From the NCBI GenBank assembly GCA_012521625.1, contig JAAYLY010000082.1, forward strand, positions 1 to 15,895: a stretch of 15,895 bases of DNA, given 5' to 3'. Below are positions 1 to 6,609 of the stretch, piece after piece (position 1 is the stretch's first letter; every line of letters begins with the position of its first letter). The notes beneath the pieces were generated by a model, which saw only the letters and a program-made list of their open reading frames with translations, had not been told where the DNA came from and did not search any database. This DNA is from Tissierellia bacterium (lineage in GTDB: Bacteria; Bacillota; Clostridia; Tissierellales; Tissierellaceae). The position numbers were made by a program, and so were the translations under genes.

Positions 1-1059
1 AACATTTTCCTCTAATACTTCCTTTTCTACCACTATACCATTATGCCTTACTTCGTTAGCTACTACCTTTCTTTCACCCTTAATTCCTTCGATTTTTACC
101 CTTTGCTGATTTTTATACATGGAATCGCTTAATTCAACCTTTGTCTCATAGTTAATAGCTTCCGTATATTCAACCTTATGGATAGTTTCCACGGTAATTA
201 AAGATTTTGGCAGTAAGAGCTTTACCTCATCACCAGGTTTTAATTTTTGGGGATCCTTATCCTGGTTAGCTAAAACTAATTCATCTACGCTAGTATCATA
301 CATCTTAGCTATAGTCCAAAAACTCTCCCCTACTTCAACGGTGTGGGTTTTTATTTCTTCAGTTCCATTTCTTATATATTCCAATACCTTATCTTCATCG
401 GATAAGGCTGTCATTGGCACCAGTTTCTCTATAGTCTTTACATCTTCTAGGATGTTAATTTCTACTGGCTTATCCTCATCTGTAAACTGGCTAATATAAG
501 GTTCCTTAACCCTTTCAAGTAGGGCATCTATCTCTTCCTTAGTTTTAAAGACTCCTACTTCCTCCCCATCTATAGTTAAGGCATAGGCTGAAACTAAGAA
601 GCCTATATTGGACTCTATCTTTTCCCTTAAATCATCCCTAGAAACTAGGTCATCATCCTTTGCATGGGTTGGTTCAAAAACTAGCTCACTATCAAGGACC
701 ATATTTGCATTGTATTTTTTGCTCAGTTTCTCTTGGATGTGGTTAAATATCTCTAAGGCCTCTTCTTCAGTACGGATTGAACCTAGATGCATATCCCCTA
801 GGTAGATATCAAAAGCCCTAGTCCTAATTTCATTAACCTTATATCCAGTATAGCCTAGTCCAATGATGACTAGGATCATAAAAGCTGCCAAAGCCTTTCT
901 AAAAAAGGAATTTTCCTTATATGTATTATTAAGATCTTTAAAATCTATATCTTCAAACTTGTCTACTATATTCTGTTTAAAATTATGTCTTAAGCCTTTA
1001 AAGAATTTTTTAAGTTCCCTTACTAACTTAGACTCCCTAATGTTCTTAGGTTCATCCAT
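1..1059 (-). CDS. LysM and G5 domain cell-wall protein (C-terminus cut off)
   Basis: The 353 codons visible start at an ATG preceded by a GGGAGGG ribosome binding site and run off the left edge without a stop. In order, I see a charged cytoplasmic N-terminus, one membrane-spanning segment at about residues 65-85 (AFMILVIIGLGYTG), an extracytoplasmic region of about 150 residues, a LysM motif at about 239-286 (HTVEVGESFWTIAKMY, ending LKPGDEVKLLLP) and the start of a G5 domain from about 290 (ETIHKVEYTEAINYETKVEL). LysM binds peptidoglycan and G5 is a surface or wall adhesion domain. In clostridial proteins of this build the missing C-terminus is often an M23 (LytM) endopeptidase, but that part is outside the window, so enzymatic activity is only inferred. 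It has its own probable promoter and does not look co-transcribed with the lipid kinase gene upstream of it. Confidence 0.85.
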   Translation of the reverse strand, partial: MDEPKNIRESKLVRELKKFFKGLRHNFKQNIVDKFEDIDFKDLNNTYKENSFFRKALAAFMILVIIGLGYTGYKVNEIRTRAFDIYLGDMHLGSIRTEEEALEIFNHIQEKLSKKYNANMVLDSELVFEPTHAKDDDLVSRDDLREKIESNIGFLVSAYALTIDGEEVGVFKTKEEIDALLERVKEPYISQFTDEDKPVEINILEDVKTIEKLVPMTALSDEDKVLEYIRNGTEEIKTHTVEVGESFWTIAKMYDTSVDELVLANQDKDPQKLKPGDEVKLLLPKSLITVETIHKVEYTEAINYETKVELSDSMYKNQQRVKIEGIKGERKVVANEVRHNGIVVEKEVLEENV

Positions 1060-1131
1060 TGGTTTATACCCTCCCTAAGGCAAATCTAAAAGACTTGCAC
1101 AATTTTGTTACCGTTTTGTAATATATTTTTT

Positions 1132-1159
1132 ATTATATCATAGGTAAAATTTATTTCAA
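1132..1159 (-). promoter_or_regulatory. Probable sigma-A promoter of the LysM/G5 gene
   Basis: On the minus strand TTGAAA (1154-1159) and TATAAT (1132-1137) are separated by 16 bases, about 75 bases upstream of the start codon. The -10 box is perfect and the -35 box matches 4 of 6. The rest of the 246-base gap (1060-1305) is AT-rich and holds no gene or convincing terminator that I can see. Confidence 0.6.
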
Positions 1160-1305
1160 TAAACAGTAGTATAATATATTATAATTTTAATTGGTTATTT
1201 TATACATTTTTTGATAAAGTTCCTAATTTTATTATCTAAAAGGCTAATCTATTTACTATTAACTATATTAAATTTTGAAATTTATTATCGAACATTGGCA
1301 GTACT

Positions 1306-2178
1306 TTAAAAGATTATACCAATCTTTCTCTTGCTAAGGCTGAAAAGGACCTCCTTACCAACTTCATAAACCTCCCCATCCACATTTAAAAGTAGGTTAG
1401 AATCGCTCGTTACCCTTATTTCCCTGGCCTTATAACTTTCTACGTATTTTTTCAGTTTAGTATGGCTTCCCCTAAAGATCAAAGGAAATAAGAACAATAC
1501 TCTTAAATTGCTTACATCCTTAACTAGACAGATATGGAGATAGTCATCGAAAAAATCTGCATGGGGGATTACCTTCATACCGCCTCCATAATACTTTCCA
1601 TTACCTATGGCCAATAGTAAGAGATTTCTCTTAATTTTTTTACCATCAATTTCTAGGCCAATCTCTTTCTTCCTATATTTTAGTAGGGTATATATTAGGG
1701 CTAGGACATAAGAAAAACTTCCTTTAACCCTCTTCCTAAAGATATGTATATTAGTCAATACTTCAACGTCAAATCCTATACTGGCTATATTTAAAAAGGG
1801 ATAGAGGTTTGATTGACCTATAGCAACTTCCTTAACCCTTTTTTTAAGTATTAGGTCCAAAGCCAACCTAGGATCTTGTGGAATATTTAAGCTCCTACTT
1901 AGATCGTTGCCAGTACCGGCTGGGATAATCCCCAAGGACCCTTGTCCCCTTTTTAGTAGACCTGAAGCTACCTCATTGATGGTGCCATCACCGCCTACTG
2001 CAATGATTATATCGTAATCCTTCTTTGCCGCCAGCTCTATAGCTTCCTTCTCCCTGCTAGTAAAGATTATTTCATAATCCAGCTTGTTTTCCTCCATAAC
2101 TTCCCTAATTACTGCTTCCGTTGCCCTTGCCCTACCACTTCCTGCTACTGGATTTATGATGAATAGAAACTTATCCAT
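1306..2178 (-). CDS. Diacylglycerol kinase family lipid kinase (DagK/YegS type)
   Basis: This 290-residue protein matches the soluble diacylglycerol kinase catalytic family, which uses ATP to phosphorylate diacylglycerol or related lipids at the inner face of the membrane, returning diacylglycerol to phospholipid and lipoteichoic acid metabolism. Visible motifs are the N-terminal FIINPVAGSGRA (residues 6-17), the nucleotide-binding VGGDGTINEVASGL (61-74) and GIIPAGTGNDL (83-93). The C-terminal half is the beta-rich domain of the family, ending in the usual VDGE segment. Length is normal. The ATG follows a strong AGGAGG site. It is the last gene of a three-gene unit, 11 bases after the DUF4446 gene. 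The substrate cannot be fixed from sequence; DgkB, BmrU and YegS relatives differ in lipid preference. Confidence 0.88.
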   Translation of the reverse strand: MDKFLFIINPVAGSGRARATEAVIREVMEENKLDYEIIFTSREKEAIELAAKKDYDIIIAVGGDGTINEVASGLLKRGQGSLGIIPAGTGNDLSRSLNIPQDPRLALDLILKKRVKEVAIGQSNLYPFLNIASIGFDVEVLTNIHIFRKRVKGSFSYVLALIYTLLKYRKKEIGLEIDGKKIKRNLLLLAIGNGKYYGGGMKVIPHADFFDDYLHICLVKDVSNLRVLFLFPLIFRGSHTKLKKYVESYKAREIRVTSDSNLLLNVDGEVYEVGKEVLFSLSKRKIGIIF

Positions 2179-2189
2179 TTTATATCCTC

Positions 2190-2702
2190 CTAGATATTAT
2201 AACTATATTCACCCTTTATAGCCCTATCTATAACTAAGATCTCTTCAGCAGAAAGGGGTATATTGCTTGTCCCATTTTTTATGGGCTTTCCATAGCTAAC
2301 GGTATTTTCCCTACCATATATACTAGTAAGGACAACACCATTATTATAATCATCTAACAAGGCTATGGAAAAACTCAATTGGCTCCCCATTTCATCAAAG
2401 GCATTATACCTCATAAAACCAACCTTGCTTATAGCAAAGGAAAGTTTGGTCTCAATCCCCTCTATATTTTTCTCAATTTGGTTTATATCCTTATCTAGAG
2501 CAGCTATCTTTTCATTTATCTCCATTAATAATTCTTCTACGTTTATTCCCTCTATCCCATCTACCAGCTTATTATATTTCTTAATCCATTTATTAAGCCT
2601 TATTTGGGAAATAATCATATAAACTAGTAACAATATGGAAACCATAGATAAGCCAATGATACATTCAATATAGTAGTCAGAAATAAAAGTAAAGATTTCC
2701 AT
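2190..2702 (-). CDS. DUF4446 family membrane-anchored protein
   Basis: This is a 170-residue protein of unknown function that I recognise as DUF4446. It has one hydrophobic segment at about residues 12-33 (IECIIGLSMVSILLLVYMII), a charged coiled-coil-like stretch at about 55-90 rich in Glu, Lys and Ile, and the conserved core VGFMRYNAFDEMGSQLSFSI (94-113) followed by LLDDYNNGVVLTSIYGR (115-131). The N-terminus is probably anchored in the membrane with the core on one side; orientation cannot be settled here. It lies 12 bases after the cysteine desulfurase gene and 11 bases before the lipid kinase gene, so the three are almost certainly co-transcribed. Family members often sit near parB in Clostridia, but no function has been assigned as far as I know. 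Confidence 0.82.
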   Translation of the reverse strand: MEIFTFISDYYIECIIGLSMVSILLLVYMIISQIRLNKWIKKYNKLVDGIEGINVEELLMEINEKIAALDKDINQIEKNIEGIETKLSFAISKVGFMRYNAFDEMGSQLSFSIALLDDYNNGVVLTSIYGRENTVSYGKPIKNGTSNIPLSAEEILVIDRAIKGEYSYNI

Positions 2703-2714
2703 CTATCCACCATC

Positions 2715-3854
2715 CTAAAATCTTCTTGCTATTTCATCTAGTGCTTTTATTGCCAATTCCACTTCTTCGTGCTTATTAAACATACCAAAACTAAATCTTA
2801 CTGCACCCTGATTAAGGGTATTTAAAGTCTTATGAGCTAGGGGAGCACAGTGCAAACCTGGTCTTACGGCTATATCGTATTCTTCATCCAATATATAGGA
2901 AAGCTCGGAGGAATCTAGGTCCTCTAGGTTTAGGGCAATTACTGGAGCTTGATTTTTAGTTAAAGGTCCATATAGCTTTATGCCATCAATATCCTTAACA
3001 CCTTCTATAAAATGTCTAGTCAATTCTTCCTCATGTTTCCTAATCCTGTCTATCCCCTTTTCCATGATGTATTCTATACCAGCACCAAGACCTATTATTC
3101 CTGGCGCATTTATAGTGCCACTTTCAAATTTATCAGGCCATACATCAGGCTGGGTCATGGAACTGGATTCGCTTCCTGTACCACCCTGTAGGATGCTTTC
3201 CATATCTAAGTCCTCATTTATATATAAGCCACCTGTCCCCTGGGGACCTAGCAAGCCCTTATGTCCTGGAAAGGCTAAAATATCTATATTCATTTCCTTA
3301 ACGTCTATATCATATACTCCGGCCGATTGTGCTGCATCTACCATATAGATTATTCCCTTCTTCTTTGCTAACAAACCGATTTCCCCTACAGGCATAATAC
3401 TACCTACTAAATTGGATATATGGGTAGTAACTATCAATTTAGTATTTGGCCTAATAGCCCTTTCTATATCCTTAGGATCGATCAAGCCTTCAGAGTTAGC
3501 CTCTATTATAGTAGATTCTACCCCTAAGCTATTTAAGTGCCTAATTGGCCTTAGAACTGAATTATGCTCCATATGGGTAGTAATTACGTGGTCGCCAGCC
3601 TTTAAAACCCCCTTAATACCTAAGTTAAGGCTCTGAGTACAATTGAAAGTAAAAATAATGTTCATAGGATTACCAGTGTTAAAGAGCTTGGATAACAATT
3701 GTCTAGTTTTAAATACTTCCCTGCTAGTTCTTAATGCCAACTTATGGCCTGATCTACCAGGATTTGCTCCATAGTTCACCATTGCATCTAAGATTGCATC
3801 GTATACTACCTTAGGCTTAGGAAAGCTTGTTGCAGCATTATCAAAATATATCAA
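2715..3854 (-). CDS. Cysteine desulfurase family protein (class V aminotransferase)
   Basis: This 379-residue PLP enzyme of the NifS/SufS/Csd superfamily likely removes sulfur from cysteine as a persulfide, giving alanine. Visible residues include the N-terminal YFDNAATSFPKP, His97 in THMEHNS (stacks on PLP), Asp173 in VDAAQSAG (contacts the PLP ring), the Schiff-base Lys199 in FPGHKGLLGPQGTGG and a candidate persulfide-forming Cys336 in RPGLHCAPLAHKT. The start is a TTG: GGAGGT lies 8 bases upstream and the ATTTTG-type N-terminus matches the family (MIYFDNAAT). It heads the desulfurase-DUF4446-lipid kinase operon. No scaffold gene (iscU or sufU) is adjacent, so whether the sulfur goes to Fe-S clusters, tRNA thiolation or something else is open. 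It resembles the EF2568-type subgroup rather than classical IscS. Confidence 0.88.
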   Translation of the reverse strand: MIYFDNAATSFPKPKVVYDAILDAMVNYGANPGRSGHKLALRTSREVFKTRQLLSKLFNTGNPMNIIFTFNCTQSLNLGIKGVLKAGDHVITTHMEHNSVLRPIRHLNSLGVESTIIEANSEGLIDPKDIERAIRPNTKLIVTTHISNLVGSIMPVGEIGLLAKKKGIIYMVDAAQSAGVYDIDVKEMNIDILAFPGHKGLLGPQGTGGLYINEDLDMESILQGGTGSESSSMTQPDVWPDKFESGTINAPGIIGLGAGIEYIMEKGIDRIRKHEEELTRHFIEGVKDIDGIKLYGPLTKNQAPVIALNLEDLDSSELSYILDEEYDIAVRPGLHCAPLAHKTLNTLNQGAVRFSFGMFNKHEEVELAIKALDEIARRF

Positions 3855-3876
3855 AATAATCGACCTCCACCGAAAT

Positions 3877-3906
3877 ATTATACCATATTATTATATGATT
3901 CTGATA
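3877..3906 (-). promoter_or_regulatory. Possible extended -10 promoter of the desulfurase operon
   Basis: On the minus strand a perfect TATAAT (3877-3882) carries the TGn extension (TGGTATAAT), which can compensate for a weak -35 region. The bases 17-18 upstream are a poor -35 match (TATCAG). It sits about 25 bases upstream of the TTG start. Confidence 0.45.
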
Positions 3907-3942
3907 GAGATAATATTAAATCCTAGATAAAACTTCCCTCCC

Positions 3943-4015
3943 TATATAAGATAGAAGGGCTGTTTTATAACATAAGTTATAAAACGCCCTCCAAGTAAAA
4001 AAGAACCCTTATATA
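3943..4015. repeat. Nested inverted repeat with a 15-bp hairpin
   Basis: The inner palindrome at 3956-3990 pairs AGGGC(T)GTTTTATAAC with GTTATAAAACGCCCT around a 4-base loop, with a single bulged base. An outer pair, TATATAAG (3943-3950) and CTTATATA (4008-4015), frames it. It lies between the cyclodeaminase gene and the desulfurase promoter. No clean U-run follows the stem on either strand, although on the minus strand a T-rich TCTATCTTATAT follows, so it could be a weak terminator, an RNA-processing hairpin or a dispersed palindromic element. Confidence 0.6.
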
Positions 4016-4030
4016 AAACAAGCCCGCTAA

Positions 4031-4672
4031 TTAGCCATCTAACCTTTCATAAACTATCCTTAGTAGCTCATCCCTCAGTCTTTTTCCCTCCTCTAAGATT
4101 TCCCTTATCCTATCCCTTATATCCTCCCTATATCCTTCATCCTTTATGCTTAATAGGTTGATCCTAACGTTCATCAGGGCACCTTCTAAGCCGGCATAAG
4201 CAAGCAAGGCCCCTACACCTACATCCGTTATGGCATTTATATTGCCGTCTACTGCAAAGGGAAGCTGCAACCTTAATACTTCTAGACATTCTTCAGCACA
4301 CCTTAAGGGTACTTCCAAGGCCTTTTTATAACCTTCTTGAATGGCTTGGCTTCTCCTTTTCCTTTCTTCTTCTGTATCCTTTGGCATTTTAAAGGCCTTT
4401 AAGACGTCATCAAAAGCTCTTGAATCCTCATCAACTATTGAGCAGAGGTTTTCCAACTTAGATCCTAGTAGTTGGAAATTCTCCCTTAATTCCCTCTGCC
4501 TTTCTTCCTCCAACTCTTCAAAGGATTTTTTATAGAAGGTCAGATTCCCAACCATCTGAGTCAAAGCACTGCCTAGACTTCCTGCCAGGGCAGATACGCT
4601 GCCACCACCCGGCGTTGGATTTCCGCTGGCCGCTTCATGGATATACTCCCTTAGACTTTTTTCAATTAGCAT
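4031..4672 (-). CDS. fchA: Methenyl-THF cyclohydrolase / formimino-THF cyclodeaminase family protein (FchA-like)
   Basis: This 213-residue, mostly helical protein belongs to the cyclodeaminase/cyclohydrolase family. Members open 5,10-methenyl-tetrahydrofolate to 10-formyl-THF (FchA) or remove ammonia from 5-formimino-THF, both in one-carbon folate metabolism. The diagnostic N-terminal SGNPTPGGGSVSALAGSLG is at residues 16-34 and the family's later NINAITDVGVGALLAYAGLEGA stretch is present. I chose the ATG at 4672 (MLIEKSLREYI): it aligns with the family start and has an AGGGGTG site 8 bases upstream. The longer frame from 4714 (MFHVEH...) is rejected because those codons are simply the parS palindrome read in frame. 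It follows parB by about 40 bases and is probably the last gene of the parA-parB unit, though its job is unrelated. Which of the two reactions it performs cannot be told from sequence. Confidence 0.85.
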   Translation of the reverse strand: MLIEKSLREYIHEAASGNPTPGGGSVSALAGSLGSALTQMVGNLTFYKKSFEELEEERQRELRENFQLLGSKLENLCSIVDEDSRAFDDVLKAFKMPKDTEEERKRRSQAIQEGYKKALEVPLRCAEECLEVLRLQLPFAVDGNINAITDVGVGALLAYAGLEGALMNVRINLLSIKDEGYREDIRDRIREILEEGKRLRDELLRIVYERLDG

Positions 4673-4697
4673 ACTCACACCCCTATTCCCTTTATTA

Positions 4698-4713
4698 TGT
4701 TCCACGTGGAACA
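4698..4713. other. parS: parS centromere-like site 1
   Basis: TGTTCCACGTGGAACA is a perfect 16-bp palindrome around CACGTG, matching the bacterial chromosomal parS consensus, where ParB loads and from which it spreads. It sits immediately after the parB stop codon, between parB and the cyclodeaminase gene. Confidence 0.93.
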
Positions 4714-5622
4714 TTAGTTGACTATAATATCATATATTCTTTCCAGATCTTCCTCATCATAGAACTCGATTACAATCTTATTAACATGATTACCCTTAAT
4801 CAACCTAACCTTGGTACCCAAGGCCCTCATAAGTTCATCCTCCAGGTCTGCAATATATGGGTCCTTTTCAACACCTTCCAACTCTCTTACATTACCCCTA
4901 ATCTTCTTACTTTTAGCTTTTGAGGCCTTACTATTGTCTTTAAGCTTTTTAACCTCAGCCTCTGTCTCCCTTACATTTAGGCCTGAGTCCATAATTCTTT
5001 CAGCCAGCTTAACTTGCTCCTTCTTATCCTTTAAACCCAGCAGGGCCTTTCCGTGGCCAGGAGTCAAACGACCATCATAGAGATAGGAAACCACCTTACT
5101 ATCTAAGTTAAGCAACCTTAAACTATTAGTTATGTATGTCCTACTCTTACCAATGGCATTGGCCAGTTCCTCCTGCTTAAGGTTAAACTCCTCTATCAAT
5201 TGCTTATAGGCCATAGCTTCTTCAATGGGATTTAGATCCTCCCTCTGGATATTTTCCACAAGGGCTAATTTAGCCGCCTCCTCATTATCTGCATCTAGTA
5301 GGATGGCGGGGATTTCCTTTAACTTAGCCAGCTTAGAAGCCCTGTATCTTCTTTCTCCTGCTATAATCTCATATTTATCAGCTTTAGACCTGACTAAAAT
5401 AGGCTGGATAACACCATTGATCTCAATAGATTTAGCCAACTCCCTTAAAGAGCCCTCATTGAACTCCTTCCTTGGCTGGTCTGCCTTAGTAACTATCTTA
5501 TCTAGAGGGATATTTATAACTTTTTTATCCATCTCTTCTTCTACTAATATGCTTTCTGCTGCTGGATTATCCCTAATTAAAGCCGATAACCCTCTTCCTA
5601 ATCCCCTTTTTTTGCTAGTCAA
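4714..5622 (-). CDS. parB: Chromosome partitioning protein ParB (Spo0J)
   Basis: ParB is the CTP-dependent DNA clamp that loads at parS and organises the origin region for segregation with ParA and SMC. From the TTG at 5622 the protein has 302 residues. It starts with the ParA-interacting tail KKRGLGRGLSALI (4-16). The ParB/CTP-binding domain includes DQPRKEF (48-54), AGERRYRAS (88-96) and ENIQREDLNPIEEA (123-136). The HTH segment GKSRTYITNSLRLL (158-171) and PGHGKALLGL (188-197) follow, then a lysine-rich linker and a C-terminal dimerisation domain. Arg161 and Gly189 match the parS-specific type rather than Noc. I prefer TTG because AAGGAG lies 8 bases upstream; the GTG at 5631 would overlap that site. 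It follows parA by 18 bases and is flanked by parS sites on both sides of the parAB pair. Confidence 0.95.
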   Translation of the reverse strand: MTSKKRGLGRGLSALIRDNPAAESILVEEEMDKKVINIPLDKIVTKADQPRKEFNEGSLRELAKSIEINGVIQPILVRSKADKYEIIAGERRYRASKLAKLKEIPAILLDADNEEAAKLALVENIQREDLNPIEEAMAYKQLIEEFNLKQEELANAIGKSRTYITNSLRLLNLDSKVVSYLYDGRLTPGHGKALLGLKDKKEQVKLAERIMDSGLNVRETEAEVKKLKDNSKASKAKSKKIRGNVRELEGVEKDPYIADLEDELMRALGTKVRLIKGNHVNKIVIEFYDEEDLERIYDIIVN

Positions 5623-5640
5623 ACCAATCACTCCTTAAAG

Positions 5641-6420
5641 CTACCATGAAGATTCTTCCTCTGCCATTTCTAGAAATTCCTCAGCTAACTCCATATAGGC
5701 TTCCGAACCCCTAGACCTTTGGTCGTAATCCATTATGGACAGGCCATGTGAGGGTGCTTCTGCCAACCTAACATTTCTTGGAATTATACTGGTATATACC
5801 TTACCTTTGAAATAGGCCTTGACTTCATCCACTACCTGGATGGAAAGGTTAGTCCTTCCATCAAACATACTCAAAACTACACCTTCGATCTGTAAGCTAG
5901 GATTAAAGTTGGCCTTAACCAGCTCTATGGTTTCAAACAACTGGCTAACCCCTTCTAAGGCATAGTATTCACACTGGATTGGAATTATAACACTATCAGA
6001 GGCGATTAAGCCCATAACGCTCAGTATTCCTAAGGAAGGGGGACAATCTATGAAGATGTAGTCGAAGTTATCCTTAATTTCCCCCAGCTTGTCCCTTAAT
6101 AAAGGCTCCCAATTTCCAACCCTGGCTAGCTCTACCTCTAAACCGGCCAATTCATTATTAGATGGGATGATACTGACGTTTTCAGCACTTGATTTATAAA
6201 TTGCTTCCCCTATAGGTAGGTCCAAGGCCAATACATCATATATAATCCTTTCAACCTCATCCTTTTCCAAACCTAGGCCGCTGGTGGAGTTTCCCTGAGG
6301 ATCTAAATCAATCAGTAGGATACTTTTCCCAAGCCTTCCCAGGCCTGCTGATAGGTTGACACAGGTTGTAGTCTTGCCCACTCCACCTTTTTGATTGAAT
6401 ATGGATATTATTTTTCCCAT
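5641..6420 (-). CDS. parA: Chromosome partitioning ATPase ParA (Soj)
   Basis: ParA is a deviant Walker-type ATPase that binds DNA as an ATP dimer, drives origin segregation with ParB and in Bacillus also controls DnaA. The 259-residue form begins MGKIISIFNQKGGVGKTTT, with the deviant Walker A KGGVGKTT at residues 11-18, the A' motif DLDPQGN at 38-44, Walker B FIDCPPSLG at 123-131 and the DNA-binding-side PRNVRLAEAPSHG at 214-226. I chose ATG at 6420 because AAGGG lies 8 bases upstream; a GTG at 6429 is in frame but overlaps that site. Length is normal. There is no long N-terminal HTH as in plasmid ParA, so this is the chromosomal type. It heads the parA-parB-fchA-like unit. Confidence 0.96.
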   Translation of the reverse strand: MGKIISIFNQKGGVGKTTTCVNLSAGLGRLGKSILLIDLDPQGNSTSGLGLEKDEVERIIYDVLALDLPIGEAIYKSSAENVSIIPSNNELAGLEVELARVGNWEPLLRDKLGEIKDNFDYIFIDCPPSLGILSVMGLIASDSVIIPIQCEYYALEGVSQLFETIELVKANFNPSLQIEGVVLSMFDGRTNLSIQVVDEVKAYFKGKVYTSIIPRNVRLAEAPSHGLSIMDYDQRSRGSEAYMELAEEFLEMAEEESSW

Positions 6421-6472
6421 ATATTTCACCCTTTTGATCTAAAAAGTTAACTTCAACTTACACTTTATATAT

Positions 6473-6500
6473 ATAATATCAGAAAAGTAACTTTATTAAA
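6473..6500 (-). promoter_or_regulatory. Possible parA promoter
   Basis: On the minus strand TTTAAT (6495-6500) lies 16 bases from TATTAT (6473-6478), the latter with a TGn extension (TGATATTAT). It begins directly after the noc terminator, which makes a fresh promoter here plausible. Between it and parA is a 10-bp palindrome AAGTTAACTT that could be an operator; both calls are tentative. Confidence 0.35.
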
Positions 6501-6533
6501 ACAAAAAAGCCACCTATTCTCAAAAGGTAGCTT
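6499..6533 (-). terminator. Intrinsic terminator after noc
   Basis: The minus-strand RNA forms AAGCUACCU paired with AGGUGGCUU (one G-U pair) around a 9-base loop, followed by UUUUUUGUUUU. This is a standard Rho-independent terminator that separates noc from the parA unit. Confidence 0.8.
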
Positions 6534-6538
6534 AAAAA

Positions 6539-6554
6539 AGTTCCACGTGGAACA
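6539..6554. other. parS: parS centromere-like site 2
   Basis: AGTTCCACGTGGAACA matches parS site 1 at 15 of 16 positions; only the outermost base differs (A for T). It lies in the noc-parA gap, 5 bases from the noc terminator stem and 3 bases from another hairpin. Confidence 0.88.
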
Positions 6555-6557
6555 TTG

Positions 6558-6595
6558 TAAAAGCTTCCTCCTAAAATTCTAGAAAGAAGCTTTTA
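6558..6595. repeat. Intergenic inverted repeat with AAGCTT arms
   Basis: Perfect 10-bp arms TAAAAGCTTC (6558-6567) and GAAGCTTTTA (6586-6595) surround an 18-base loop. It lies just after the noc stop codon. The arms and the inner TCTAGAAAG resemble the hairpin at 10208-10252. No long U-run follows, so it may be a weak terminator or an RNA 3'-end structure upstream of the stronger terminator. Confidence 0.6.
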
Positions 6596-6609
6596 TCCTA
6601 AGTTAAATA

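Noticed and set aside
608..1078. Plus-strand open frames at 608-805 and 863-1078
   Set aside because: They are shadows of the LysM/G5 gene, which has a membrane segment, LysM and G5 motifs and a proper ribosome binding site on the other strand.
1266..1290. AT-only inverted repeat TAAATTT/AAATTTA after the lipid kinase gene as a terminator
   Set aside because: The stem has no G-C pairs and no U-run follows in a suitable position; such repeats are expected by chance in this AT-rich gap.
2365..2622. Plus-strand open frames opposite the leftward genes (for example 2365-2622, 2980-3348, 5225-5638, 12219-12719)
   Set aside because: They are antisense to confidently recognised genes, show no family motifs and have Ser/Leu/Phe-rich compositions typical of complement frames of AT-rich genes.
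4673..4714. N-terminal extension MFHVEHNKGNRGVS of the cyclodeaminase
   Set aside because: The first codons are the parS palindrome read in frame; the family start and a ribosome binding site support the ATG at 4672.
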